From the NCBI GenBank assembly GCA_964561005.1, contig CAZLNO010000001.1, forward strand, positions 1 through 64,000: a stretch of 64,000 nucleotides of DNA, given 5' to 3'. Of the stretch, positions 42,462-51,229 are shown one piece after another. Made by a program: the position numbers and the translations under genes. The stretch is from CAZLNO01 sp964561005 (GTDB lineage Bacteria; Pseudomonadota; Alphaproteobacteria; Kiloniellales; Rhodovibrionaceae). The notes beneath the pieces were generated by a model. The model saw nothing but the letters and a program-made list of their open reading frames with translations, was not told where the DNA came from and made no database searches. Numbering within the stretch: position 1 is the first letter of the stretch; every line of letters starts with the position of its first letter.

Positions 42462-43409
42462 ATGCAGGACCTCTACACAGTCTTGGGAGTCAGCCGGCAG
42501 GCCAGTCAGGACGACATCAAGAAGGCCTATCGCAAGCTGGCGAAGAAGTACCACCCGGACTTGAATCCCGGCAGCAAGGATGCCGAGCAGAAGTTCAAGG
42601 AGATTTCCCAGGCCTACGACATCCTGGCCGATCCGGACAAGCGCAAGCGCTATGACGCCGGCGAGATCGACGCGTCCGGCCAGGAACAGGCGCCGCGTGG
42701 CGGCGGCGGTTTCTACCGGACCTACACCAGCGGCGGCCGCGGCCAGAAGTACCGGCATTTCGACTTCGGCGAGGAATTCAAGGCGGAGGACATCTTCGCC
42801 GATCTCTTCGGCGGCGGCTTCGCCGGCGCGGGCACGCGCACCCGCGCGCGCGCCGGCGGCACCGGCCTGCAGGGCGAGGACATCAACTATTCGGTGCCCG
42901 TCAGCTTCCTGGAGGCCGCGAACGGCGGACGCAAGCGGGTGCGCCTGGCCACCGGAGAGACCGTCGACGTCAACATCCCCGCCGGCAGCGAGGACGGCGA
43001 TACCCTGCGCCTGAAGGGCAAGGGCAAGCCGGGCATGGGCGGCGGCCCCCCGGGCGACGCCTACGTGAAGCTGAAGGTGCAGCCGCATCCCTATTTCACG
43101 CGCGAGGGCAAGGACATCCACGTGGAACTCCCGATCACGCTGCAGGAGGCCGTCGAGGGCGCCAGCGTCTCCGTGCCCACCATCGATGGCTCGGTCTCGA
43201 TGAAGGTCCCCGCGGGGGCCAACACCGGGAAGGTGCTGCGGCTGCGCGGCCGGGGCGTGCGCACCCAGGGCGATTCCGCCCGCGGCGACCAGTACGTGAA
43301 GCTGAAGGTCGTGCTGCCCGACGAACCTGACGAGGAACTGAAGGCCTTCGTGCGCGACTGGGGTCGCAAGCACCCCTACGATCCCAGGCGCAAGGCCGGA
43401 ATGGTCTGA
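42462..43409 (+). CDS. cbpA: DnaJ-family co-chaperone (CbpA/curved DNA-binding protein type)
   Basis: A 315-residue co-chaperone. The J domain (residues 3-66) holds the HPD motif in YHPDLNP and the KAYRKLAKKY helix. A Gly-rich linker follows (GGGGFYRTYTSGGRG), then two DnaJ C-terminal substrate domains (EDINYSVPVSFLEAANGG; GKDIHVELPITLQEAVEGA). There is no zinc finger, so it is the CbpA class, a DnaK partner active in stress. The next gene encodes a CbpM-like modulator 46 bases downstream, which supports the call. Confidence 0.93.
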   Translation: MQDLYTVLGVSRQASQDDIKKAYRKLAKKYHPDLNPGSKDAEQKFKEISQAYDILADPDKRKRYDAGEIDASGQEQAPRGGGGFYRTYTSGGRGQKYRHFDFGEEFKAEDIFADLFGGGFAGAGTRTRARAGGTGLQGEDINYSVPVSFLEAANGGRKRVRLATGETVDVNIPAGSEDGDTLRLKGKGKPGMGGGPPGDAYVKLKVQPHPYFTREGKDIHVELPITLQEAVEGASVSVPTIDGSVSMKVPAGANTGKVLRLRGRGVRTQGDSARGDQYVKLKVVLPDEPDEELKAFVRDWGRKHPYDPRRKAGMV

Positions 43410-43455
43410 GGTGCGAACGACAGACGGACCAGGCAGCCGACGGGAGGCACCGGCC

Positions 43456-43806
43456 ATGGTCAAGACTCTCAAGCAAGTTGTCGTCGAGACCGAAATCGCC
43501 GAGGGCGAGATCGTCGCCTGGGTCGGCCAGGAGTGGGTCCTTCCGGTGGAAGAAGAGGGGCGCTGGCTGTTCGACGAGTCGGACATCGCGCGCATCGCGT
43601 TGATCCGCGACCTGCGGACCGACATGGCCGTGAACGACGAGGCCATCCCGATCGTGCTGCGCCTGCTGGATCAGCTCTACAGCCTGCGCCACGCGCTGGG
43701 CGAGCTGCTGGAGGCGGTGCGCGAGCTGCCCCCCGAGCACCGCAGCGCCCTGGAGCGGCGGCTGCGCGAGGTGATGGAGGCGCACGGCCACGATCCCCGC
43801 GGATAG
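43456..43806 (+). CDS. CbpM-like chaperone modulator (MerR-type fold)
   Basis: A 116-residue protein. The middle reads WVLPVEEEGRWLFDESDIARIALIRDLRTDMAVNDEAIPIVLRLLDQLYSLR (in part), which is the CbpM/MerR-like arrangement of a wing and dimerisation helices. CbpM binds the J domain of CbpA and blocks its DnaK stimulation. GGGAGG lies eight bases upstream of the ATG. Its place directly after cbpA is the known context. Confidence 0.85.
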   Translation: MVKTLKQVVVETEIAEGEIVAWVGQEWVLPVEEEGRWLFDESDIARIALIRDLRTDMAVNDEAIPIVLRLLDQLYSLRHALGELLEAVRELPPEHRSALERRLREVMEAHGHDPRG

Positions 43807-43840
43807 GCTTGCGGGTCCCCCCCTGGCCTCTATCACATGC

Positions 43841-45124
43841 CTAGGCGGCGCGCGCGACGCGCCCCTCGGCCGTGGTCAGCAGGTCCTCCAGGCTGTTTTC
43901 CCGTACCGCCGTCGTGGCGCTCGCCAGTTCGCGGACCGCCTCGGCCACCGGGGGCGGCCAGCCGTTGCCCGGCCGCAGCGACAGGGCCAGGGCGTCGAGC
44001 AGATCGCCCAGCGTCGTCCCCGCGAGATCGCGCGCCAGCAACCAGCGCCCGCCGCCGGTGCGGGCCGCGTAGTTCCCCCGGCGCAGCGCGGCCAGCACGT
44101 CGTCGACCTCCGCCGGCGTCGCCGGCAGGCCCTTCACCAGTTCGATCCGCGTCAACTGCCGGCCCTCGCGTTGCGCGGCGCGCAGGCGATACAGCATCGA
44201 AAGGGCCAGGGCCAGGTTGCCGGCCGCATCCGGCCGCGCGCCCCCACGCACCGCGGCGGCCCGGAATTCCGGCAGCGCGGCGGTCACCTCCGCGCCCAGC
44301 AGCACGACGGTCCAGGACAGATACAGCCACAAGAGAAAGATCGGCAGCGTCGAGACGGCGCCGTAGACGACCTGGTAGGAGGGAAAGAACCGGAGGTACA
44401 GCCCGAAGCCGTAGGTCAGCACCTCGAACAGCAGCGCGGAGACAAGGCCGCCGAGCAGCGCGTGCCCGACATGAATCCGCCGATTCGGCACCACGAGAAA
44501 CGCCAGGGCGAACGCCAGGGCCGCCAGCATGAACGACAGCAGCCGGGACAGCGGCAGCCAGGACGCCGCCCGCTCCAGTCCGGCGAACTCCACGGCGGCG
44601 AACAGCACGCTGGACAGCGACAGCGAGCTGCCCAGCAGCAGCGGCCCCAGCGTCAGCAACGCCCAGTACACCAGCAGCCGCATGGCCGTCGGACGCACTT
44701 CCTTCACCCGCCAGATGGTGTTGAACGCGCCGTTGATGTTGGCCAGCAGCAGCACCGCCGTGACCGCGAGACCGACGATGCCGGGACCCGTCAGCGCGCT
44801 CGCCTTCTCGATGAAGCCGCGCAACCGGCCGGTGATCTCCTCGCCCGCCTCGGGCAGCAGGTCCTCGAACAGCAGTGCCAGGATGCGCTCCTCCACGCCC
44901 TCGAAAGCCGGAAAGGCCGCCAGCATCGCCAGCGCGATCGCCAGCAGCGGCACCAGCGCCAGCAGCGAGGTGTAGCTGAGCCCGGCGGCGAGGCGCAGGC
45001 CGTCGTCGTCGCTGAAACGGCTGGCGGTATAGGCAAGAAAGCGCGCGACCCGGCGCCCCTGCGTCATCAGGCGCAGCCAGGCTCGCGCGCGCCGCAACAA
45101 TTGCGAAAGTGTCCGTGCGGGCAT
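43841..45124 (-). CDS. YihY/BrkB-family inner-membrane protein
   Basis: A 427-residue protein. The first 290 residues are the YihY (formerly BrkB or RNase BN-like) membrane domain with six or seven helices. Landmarks are GLRLAAGLSYTSLLALVPLLAIALAML, ANINGAFNTIWRVKEVRP and FPSYQVVYGAVSTLPIFLLWLYLSW (in part). The C-terminal 130 residues form a winged-helix-like cytoplasmic part often seen in this family. The family's function is not settled. Met 45124 has GAAGGG upstream and begins the family-like part. Confidence 0.88.
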   Translation of the reverse strand: MPARTLSQLLRRARAWLRLMTQGRRVARFLAYTASRFSDDDGLRLAAGLSYTSLLALVPLLAIALAMLAAFPAFEGVEERILALLFEDLLPEAGEEITGRLRGFIEKASALTGPGIVGLAVTAVLLLANINGAFNTIWRVKEVRPTAMRLLVYWALLTLGPLLLGSSLSLSSVLFAAVEFAGLERAASWLPLSRLLSFMLAALAFALAFLVVPNRRIHVGHALLGGLVSALLFEVLTYGFGLYLRFFPSYQVVYGAVSTLPIFLLWLYLSWTVVLLGAEVTAALPEFRAAAVRGGARPDAAGNLALALSMLYRLRAAQREGRQLTRIELVKGLPATPAEVDDVLAALRRGNYAARTGGGRWLLARDLAGTTLGDLLDALALSLRPGNGWPPPVAEAVRELASATTAVRENSLEDLLTTAEGRVARAA

Positions 45125-45305
45125 CGCGTTGCCCTTCTTTGCGTGAAAGCGATGACGGAAGTATAAGCCCGTCGACGCGCCGGATCGAACAACCCCGGCG
45201 ACGGTCGCCACGGACACGGCCGCGGCGTTTGATCGGCCGGGGCGATGGTGTAGGATGCCGCCACTTTCCACGCGGCGCGCACGCGGAACCACAAGCGAGG
45301 ACCGG

Positions 45306-46151
45306 ATGGCCGAAGACATGTCCCTGATGCAGGGCAAGCGCGGAATTGTCATGGGCGTGGCGAACGACCGCTCGATCGCCTGGGGCGTCGCCAAGCAGCT
45401 CCATGCCCACGGCGCCCGGCTCGGGTTCACCTACCAGGGCGACGCGTTGCTGAAACGCGTGCGGCCCCTGGCCCAGCAGGTGGAGGCTGAGCTGCTGGAG
45501 CCCTGCGACGTGTCCGACGACGCCTCCATCGAGGCCGTGTTCAGGAAGGTCGAGGAGACCTGGGGCGGCCTGGATTTCCTGGTGCACGCCATCGCCTACG
45601 CCGACCGCAACGAGCTGAAGGACAAGTACGTCCACACCACCCGCCAGGGCTTTCTGCGCAGCCTGGACATCTCCTGCTACTCCTTCACCGCCGTGGTCCA
45701 GCGCGCCGCGCCGCTGATGACCGAGGGCGGCAGCCTGCTGACCATGACCTACTACGGCGCCGAGCGCGTCATGCCGCACTACAACGTGATGGGCGTGGCC
45801 AAGGCGGCGCTGGAGGCCTCGGTGCGCTATCTGGCCGCCGACCTCGGCGACGCGAACGTCCGCGTCAACGCCATCTCCGCCGGGCCGATCCGCACCCTGG
45901 CGGCCAGCGGCATCGGCGACTTCCGCTATATCCTGCGCTGGAACGAGCTGAACTCGCCCTTGCGGCGCAACGTGACCATCGACCAGGTGGGCGGCGCGGC
46001 GCTCTATCTGCTGAGCGACCTCTCCACCGCGGTCACCGGCGAGGTGCACCATGTCGACTCGGGCTATCACACCGTCGGCATGATGGCGGTGGACGCCGCC
46101 CCGCAGCTCGCCGAGCTCCTGGAAAGCCTGAAGCGGGAGCCCTCGCCCTAG
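45306..46151 (+). CDS. fabI: Enoyl-[acyl-carrier-protein] reductase (NADH), FabI
   Basis: A 281-residue short-chain dehydrogenase. The N-terminal cofactor motif is GIVMGVANDRSIAWGVAKQL, specific to FabI. The active site is Tyr149, Tyr159 and Lys166 (TYYGAERVMPHYNVMGVAKAALE, in part; Y-x6-K spacing). FabI catalyses the last step of each fatty acid elongation cycle and is the triclosan target. The C-terminus reads GEVHHVDSGYHTVGM. It is followed 23 bases later by aroC. Confidence 0.96.
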   Translation: MAEDMSLMQGKRGIVMGVANDRSIAWGVAKQLHAHGARLGFTYQGDALLKRVRPLAQQVEAELLEPCDVSDDASIEAVFRKVEETWGGLDFLVHAIAYADRNELKDKYVHTTRQGFLRSLDISCYSFTAVVQRAAPLMTEGGSLLTMTYYGAERVMPHYNVMGVAKAALEASVRYLAADLGDANVRVNAISAGPIRTLAASGIGDFRYILRWNELNSPLRRNVTIDQVGGAALYLLSDLSTAVTGEVHHVDSGYHTVGMMAVDAAPQLAELLESLKREPSP

Positions 46152-46174
46152 GGCGCGCCCACGGGGTCCGTGCC

Positions 46175-47287
46175 ATGCCCGGCAGCAGCTTCGGCCAGGC
46201 CTTCACCTTCACCACCTGGGGCGAGAGCCACGGGCCGCAGATCGGCTGCGTGATCGACGGCGTGCCGCCGGGGATTGCGCTCGACGAGGCGGACATTCAG
46301 CACCACCTCGATCGTCGTCGCCCCGGCCAGTCGCGCTATACCACCCAGCGCCAGGAGGCCGACCAGGTGCGCATCGTCTCCGGCGTGTTCGAGGGGGTCG
46401 CCACCGGCACGCCGATCGCGCTGGTCATCGAGAACCAGGACCAGCGCTCCAAGGACTATTCCGACATCAAGGACAAGTTCCGGCCGGGCCACGCCGACTA
46501 TACCTATCTGGCCAAGTACGGCCTGCGCGACTATCGCGGCGGCGGCCGCTCCTCGGCGCGCGAGACGGCGATGCGGGTCGCGGCGGGCGCGGTCGCACGC
46601 AAGGTACTGGCCCACGTTCTGGGCCATGAGGTGACGATCCGCGGCGCGCTGGTGCAGCTCGGGCCGCACGCCATCGACCGCGAGCGCTGGGACTGGGCGG
46701 CGGTCAACGACAATCCCTTCTTCTGCCCCGATCCGCAGGCGGCGGCGACCTGGGCGGCGCATCTCGACGAGGTGCGCAAGGCCGGCAGCTCCGCCGGCGC
46801 GGTGGTCGAAATCATTGGCGAGGGTGTGCCCGCCGGCCTGGGCGAGCCGGTGTACGACAAGATCGACGCCGACCTGGCGAAGGCGCTGATGAGCATCAAC
46901 GCGGTCAAGGGGGTGGAGATCGGCAACGGCTTCGCCGCCGCCGCCACGCCGGGCGAGGACAACGCCGACGAGATGCGGATGCAGGACGGCAAGCCCGTCT
47001 TTATGTTTAACACCAACGGCGGCGTGCTGGGCGGCATCACCACCGGACAGCCGCTGGTGGCGCGCTTCGCCGTGAAGCCCACCTCCTCCATTCTCATCCC
47101 GCGCCGCAGCGTCGACCGCTTCGGCAACGAGGTGGAGGTGCGCACCAAGGGCCGCCACGATCCCTGCGTGGGCATCCGGGCGGTGCCGGTCGGCGAGGCC
47201 ATGATGGCCCTCGTCCTGGCCGACCACCTGCTGCGCCAGCGCGGCCTGACCGGCGCCGCCGGCCCCGTGCCGCCCCGCGAGGGCTAG
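46175..47287 (+). CDS. aroC: Chorismate synthase
   Basis: A 370-residue FMN-dependent enzyme that converts EPSP to chorismate, the last common step in aromatic amino acid synthesis. All signatures are seen: GESHGPQIGCVIDGVPPG, the RPGHADYTYLAKYGLRDYRGGGRSSARETA block, and RHDPCVGIRAVPVGEAM with the late conserved Arg-His-Asp-Pro. Length is normal. It overlaps the convergent MFS gene by four bases. Confidence 0.97.
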   Translation: MPGSSFGQAFTFTTWGESHGPQIGCVIDGVPPGIALDEADIQHHLDRRRPGQSRYTTQRQEADQVRIVSGVFEGVATGTPIALVIENQDQRSKDYSDIKDKFRPGHADYTYLAKYGLRDYRGGGRSSARETAMRVAAGAVARKVLAHVLGHEVTIRGALVQLGPHAIDRERWDWAAVNDNPFFCPDPQAAATWAAHLDEVRKAGSSAGAVVEIIGEGVPAGLGEPVYDKIDADLAKALMSINAVKGVEIGNGFAAAATPGEDNADEMRMQDGKPVFMFNTNGGVLGGITTGQPLVARFAVKPTSSILIPRRSVDRFGNEVEVRTKGRHDPCVGIRAVPVGEAMMALVLADHLLRQRGLTGAAGPVPPREG

Positions 47288-48477
47288 CCCTCGGCGGGCG
47301 CCAGCGCCGCCTGGGCGCGCGGCAGCATCATGGCGGCCAGCGCGATCAGCCCGGCCATCCCGGCCAACACCACGAACAGGGCCTGGAAGCCGCCGCCGTA
47401 GGCGTGGAGGCCGGAGACCAGCGGCACGGCCAGCGCACTCACGCCCAGGGAAAGCACGTACTTCAGGGCGTACAGCCGGGACCGCCAGGCGCTGCCGACG
47501 TGCCGGGCGACCAGGGTGTCATGGATCGGGATCTCGCCGAACACCGCCGCCATCAGCACCAGCGAGAGGAGGAGCAGCCCGACACCCTCCAACACGCCGG
47601 CGGCCAGTAGCAGCGGCACCTGCAAAATCGTGATCAGGACGAACACCGGACGAATCGGCTGGCGGTCGATCAGCGTGCCGACCAGGATCTGCGTGAAGGC
47701 GGCGACCGTCAGCACGATGCTGGCGCGAATGCCGATCCCCAGCAGGTCGGCGCCGCCGCCCAGGCGCGCCTCGAACAGCTTGGGCAGCACGATCGTGGTG
47801 CTGTGAAAGATCAGCCCGCCGCAGAACGCCGCCACCGCCAGGATGGCGAACAGCCGCGCCAGCGCCGGCCCGGTCAGCGGCTCGGCCGGCGGCGTCGGAG
47901 CCGGCCGCCGGGGCGCCTGCCCGCGCCGTCCCTGGCGCACCAGCAGCCCCACATAGGCGGCCCCGGTCAGCGCCGCCGCGGCCGCCGGTAGCGCGAAGGC
48001 GGCGCGCCAGTCGTACAGGCTCGCCAGCCCGCCGGCCACCAGCGGCGCCGCCGCCACGCCGAGGTTGCCGAACACGCCGTTGACGCCCAGCGCGCGACCG
48101 ACCTTCTCTCGCCCCTCGACCACCAGGGCGATGCCCACAGGGTGATAGATCGCGGCGGCCAGACCGATCAGGCCCAGCCCGAGCGCGAGCGTCAGCGGGT
48201 CCGGGGCCGCCGCCGTGACCGCCGCCCCGGCCGCGAGACCGAAGAACATCACGGCGATCAGGACCTCGCGCGAGACCCTGTCACCCAGCCAGCCGGCCGG
48301 CAGCGTTCCCGCCCCGAAAGCCACGAAGGCCGCCGTCGAGGGCAGCAGCAGCTCGCCATAGTCGCCGCCGAAGCTGCGCTGCATCGCCAGCACGACCGTC
48401 GGGTGCAACAGCAGGAACATGTGGGTGTAAAAATGCCCCAGGTTGAGGGCCAGAAAACGCAGGCCGGTGGCGGGCAT
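47284..48477 (-). CDS. MFS transporter (Fsr/fosmidomycin-resistance-like type)
   Basis: A 397-residue major facilitator protein with 12 hydrophobic segments. The loop 2-3 region reads AGWLGDRVSREVLIAVMF, and TM4-5 contains GLAAAIYHPVGIALVVE, a YHPxG pattern of the Fsr-type exporters. A basic linker (RQGRRGQAPRRPAP) divides the two halves. The substrate is unknown. AGGAG lies before ATG 48477; the longer frame upstream would run through an inverted repeat and is rejected. It is divergent from an AraC-type regulator, which probably controls it. Confidence 0.88.
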   Translation of the reverse strand: MPATGLRFLALNLGHFYTHMFLLLHPTVVLAMQRSFGGDYGELLLPSTAAFVAFGAGTLPAGWLGDRVSREVLIAVMFFGLAAGAAVTAAAPDPLTLALGLGLIGLAAAIYHPVGIALVVEGREKVGRALGVNGVFGNLGVAAAPLVAGGLASLYDWRAAFALPAAAAALTGAAYVGLLVRQGRRGQAPRRPAPTPPAEPLTGPALARLFAILAVAAFCGGLIFHSTTIVLPKLFEARLGGGADLLGIGIRASIVLTVAAFTQILVGTLIDRQPIRPVFVLITILQVPLLLAAGVLEGVGLLLLSLVLMAAVFGEIPIHDTLVARHVGSAWRSRLYALKYVLSLGVSALAVPLVSGLHAYGGGFQALFVVLAGMAGLIALAAMMLPRAQAALAPAEG

Positions 48478-48507
48478 CCGGGATCTCCTGTTTCGCGCGG
48501 CCGGCGG

Positions 48508-48658
48508 CGTGACGCGCCTGAACGGCGCGTCCCCCTCCCTGGCCCTCCCCCAAAGGGGGAGGGGACGCTGTCTCAATGGTTTGAGTCTACTCAGCAGCAG
48601 TCCCTTCCCCCTCCGGGGGAAGGTTAGGATGGGGGGCGCGCCGTTCAGGCGCGTCACG
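48508..48658. repeat. 151-bp imperfect inverted repeat (REP/MITE-like hairpin element)
   Basis: Two perfectly complementary 22-bp arms (48508-48529 and 48637-48658, starting CGTGACGCGCCTG) enclose inner complementary parts, including CCTCCCCC/GGGGGAGG at about 48545-48563 and CCTTCCCCC/GGGGGAAGG at about 48603-48623. The whole can fold as one long cruciform or hairpin. It fills most of the divergent promoter region between the MFS gene and the AraC regulator. Such intergenic repeats are common in GC-rich alphaproteobacteria; I see no second copy in the window. Confidence 0.85.
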
Positions 48659-48720
48659 GTCCTCGTACCTGACACCCTGCCCTATCCCGGCCTGGCCGGC
48701 TTGCGCTAGACTGCCCTTCC

Positions 48721-49515
48721 ATGTCGCCAAGCAGCCAACTTCGTGTTCGCCCCGAGGACCTCGCCACGCCGCGGGCGGTGGTCGCCTTCGCCGCGGACTA
48801 TCCGCCCGGCCACCGGATCGACTGGCACGACCACGCGCGTCATCAATTCGTTTACGCAACGACCGGTGTGCTGACCCTGCATGCCGAGACGGGAAGCTGG
48901 GTGGTGCCGCCGCAGTTCGGCGTCTGGGTGCCGGCGGGAACGCGCCACGCCCTGGCCATGCACGGCCCGGTCGCGCTGCGCACGCTCTACGCCGCGCCCG
49001 ACGCCGCGCCCTTGCCCCCGGCGCGGTGCGGCGTTTTTCAGATGACGCCGCTGCTGCGCGAACTGATCCTGCGCCTGATGCACCGGCCACGCCTCTACGA
49101 CGAGGCCGGCGCGGACGGGCGGCTGGTGGGCGTGCTGCTGGACGAGCTGTCGGTGCTGCCGCCGGCGCCACTGCACCTGCCCTGGCCGCGCGATCCGAGG
49201 GCCATGCGCGTGGCCGAGGCCATCCAGGCCAACCCGGCCGACCAGCGCACTCAGGCCGACTGGGCCTGCCGGGCCGGCGCGGCGGAGCGCACCCTCGCCC
49301 GGCTGTTCGTGCGCGAGACCGGGCTGAGCTTTCGGACCTGGCGGCGGCGGGCGCGCATGCTGCACGCGCTGCATCGGCTCGCCGGCGGCGCCTCGGTCAC
49401 CGCAACGGCGCCGGACTGCGGCTACGACAGCGTCAGCGCCTTCGTCGCCGCCTTCCGCCACGAGCTGGGCGACAGTCCGGGGCACCACGCCGCGATTACA
49501 CAAAATCCGACGTGA
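48721..49515 (+). CDS. AraC-family transcriptional regulator with cupin sensor
   Basis: A 264-residue regulator. The N-terminal cupin is seen in IDWHDHARHQFVYATTGVLTLHAETGSWVVPPQFGVWVPAGTRHAL (in part), with the metal/ligand-type His residues. The C-terminal AraC double helix-turn-helix reads WACRAGAAERTLARLFVRETGLSFRTWRRRARML and ATAPDCGYDSVSAFVAAFRHELG (in part). Regulators of this type (YpdC/NimR-like) usually control an adjacent divergent exporter, here the MFS gene at 47284-48477. Confidence 0.92.
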   Translation: MSPSSQLRVRPEDLATPRAVVAFAADYPPGHRIDWHDHARHQFVYATTGVLTLHAETGSWVVPPQFGVWVPAGTRHALAMHGPVALRTLYAAPDAAPLPPARCGVFQMTPLLRELILRLMHRPRLYDEAGADGRLVGVLLDELSVLPPAPLHLPWPRDPRAMRVAEAIQANPADQRTQADWACRAGAAERTLARLFVRETGLSFRTWRRRARMLHALHRLAGGASVTATAPDCGYDSVSAFVAAFRHELGDSPGHHAAITQNPT

Positions 49516-49677
49516 TGTCGCATTAAAGATATTTCCCGTCGAGTCTGTCGCTTGAACGACATCGGTGTGTCGCCATCTAATAAATATCCAAACGGAACGG
49601 GTGCGCGAGGCCGCCACGGGCACAGGCCCTGCGCCGCGCCCCGGACAGATGACCACGATCAGGGGAAGATAGCTGCC

Positions 49678-51210
49678 ATGTGTGGCATAGCCGCCCTTTG
49701 GGGCGAGAGCGATCCGAAGACCATCCAGCAAATCATCGACAAGCTGCCGCACCGCGGCCCCGACGGGACCGGGGTGCACGTCACCGACGCCACGCGCGTG
49801 GCCGGTCCGGCGACCCTCGGCCATGCACGCCTGGCCATCATCGACCCGGCCGGCGGCCGGCAGCCGATCGTCTCGGACTCCAAGGCGGGCGCGCCGGCGC
49901 TGGTCGCCAACGGCATGATCTACAACTATCGCCAGCTTCGCGCGCTGCTCCCTGGCGCGTCCTTCATCACGCACAGCGACAGCGAGAGCATCCTGCGCGG
50001 CTTCCAGCGCTGGGGCGACAGGGTCGTGGAAAAGCTGGACGGGATGTTCGCCTTCGTCCTGATCGACGACGACGGCCATGTCGTGGCCGCCCGCGACCCG
50101 CTGGGCATCAAGCCGCTGTACATGGGCCGCATCGCCGGGCGCCTGGCCTTCGCCAGCGAGATCAAGGCGCTGGCCGACGTCGCCGAGGACATCGAGGAAT
50201 TCCCGGCCGGCCATGTCTACGACAGCCGCAAGGGCTTCCGCCGCTACTACGACGTGCCGAAGCCGCGCAAGCTCGACCGGAGCCAGGACGACACCCTGGC
50301 CGAGCTGCGCGGCGCCCTGGAGAAGGCGGTGGTCAAGCGCCTGCGCAGCGACGTGCCGCTGGGCTGCTTCCTCTCCGGCGGGCTGGACAGCTCGATCATC
50401 GCGGCCATCGCCCGCAAGCACCTGGACGAGCTGCACACCTTCGCCGTCGGCCTGGAGGGCTCCAGCGACCTCGCCGCCGCTCGCAAGGTGGCCGCGCATC
50501 TCGACACCATCCACCACGAGTACGTCATCGACCCCTCGGAGGTGGTGGACGTGCTGCCGCGGGTGCTGCACCACCTTGAGTCCTACGACCGCGACCTGGT
50601 GCGCAGCGCCGTGCCCACCTACTTCGTCGCCCGCCTGGCCGCCCAGGACATGAAGGTGGTGCTCACCGGCGAGGGCGCGGACGAGCTGTTCGCCGGCTAC
50701 AGCTACTACGCCGACTACACCGACATGGACAAGCTGCAGGCGGAGCTGCGCCGCTCGCTGCAGGCCATGCACAACGTCAACCTGCAGCGCGTCGACCGCA
50801 TGACCATGGCGCACAGCCTGGAGGCGCGGGTGCCCTTCCTGGACACCGCCATGATCGACCTCGCCATGACCATACCGGCCGAGCTGAAGCAGAAGCCGGA
50901 GAAGGGCTGCGACGGCGAGAAGTGGGTGCTCCGCAAGGCCTTCGAGGCCTGGCTGCCGGAGGAGATCGTCTGGCGCGGCAAGCTGCAGTTCGACCAGGGC
51001 AGCGGCTTCTCCGACTACCTGGCCGCGCACGCCGAGCGTCTGCACGCCGAGGGCCGGATCGAGCTCTCCGACAAGGTCCGCACGGCGGAGGAGGCGCTTT
51101 ACCGCAGCCTGCTGGCCGAGACCGTCGACGACCCGGACCTGGTGCTGAACCTCACCGCCCACTGGGACGCGAACCGCGAGGACGCTGGCCCGGCCAGGCG
51201 GGCGGCCTAA
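49678..51210 (+). CDS. asnB: Glutamine-dependent asparagine synthase, AsnB type
   Basis: A 510-residue two-domain enzyme. The N-terminal Ntn glutaminase has the nucleophile Cys2 (MCGIAALWGE), LPHRGPDGTG, and GHARLAIIDPAGGRQPI. The synthetase domain has the PP-loop SGGLDSS (233-239) and GEGADELFAGY. It makes Asn (or a related amide) from Asp, Gln and ATP. AGGGGAAG lies 11 bases before ATG. The upstream 160 bases are relatively AT-rich. It is convergent with the OYE-type gene, 19 bases apart. Confidence 0.93.
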   Translation: MCGIAALWGESDPKTIQQIIDKLPHRGPDGTGVHVTDATRVAGPATLGHARLAIIDPAGGRQPIVSDSKAGAPALVANGMIYNYRQLRALLPGASFITHSDSESILRGFQRWGDRVVEKLDGMFAFVLIDDDGHVVAARDPLGIKPLYMGRIAGRLAFASEIKALADVAEDIEEFPAGHVYDSRKGFRRYYDVPKPRKLDRSQDDTLAELRGALEKAVVKRLRSDVPLGCFLSGGLDSSIIAAIARKHLDELHTFAVGLEGSSDLAAARKVAAHLDTIHHEYVIDPSEVVDVLPRVLHHLESYDRDLVRSAVPTYFVARLAAQDMKVVLTGEGADELFAGYSYYADYTDMDKLQAELRRSLQAMHNVNLQRVDRMTMAHSLEARVPFLDTAMIDLAMTIPAELKQKPEKGCDGEKWVLRKAFEAWLPEEIVWRGKLQFDQGSGFSDYLAAHAERLHAEGRIELSDKVRTAEEALYRSLLAETVDDPDLVLNLTAHWDANREDAGPARRAA

Positions 51211-51229
51211 ACGGCGCGCCGGGCGCGCC

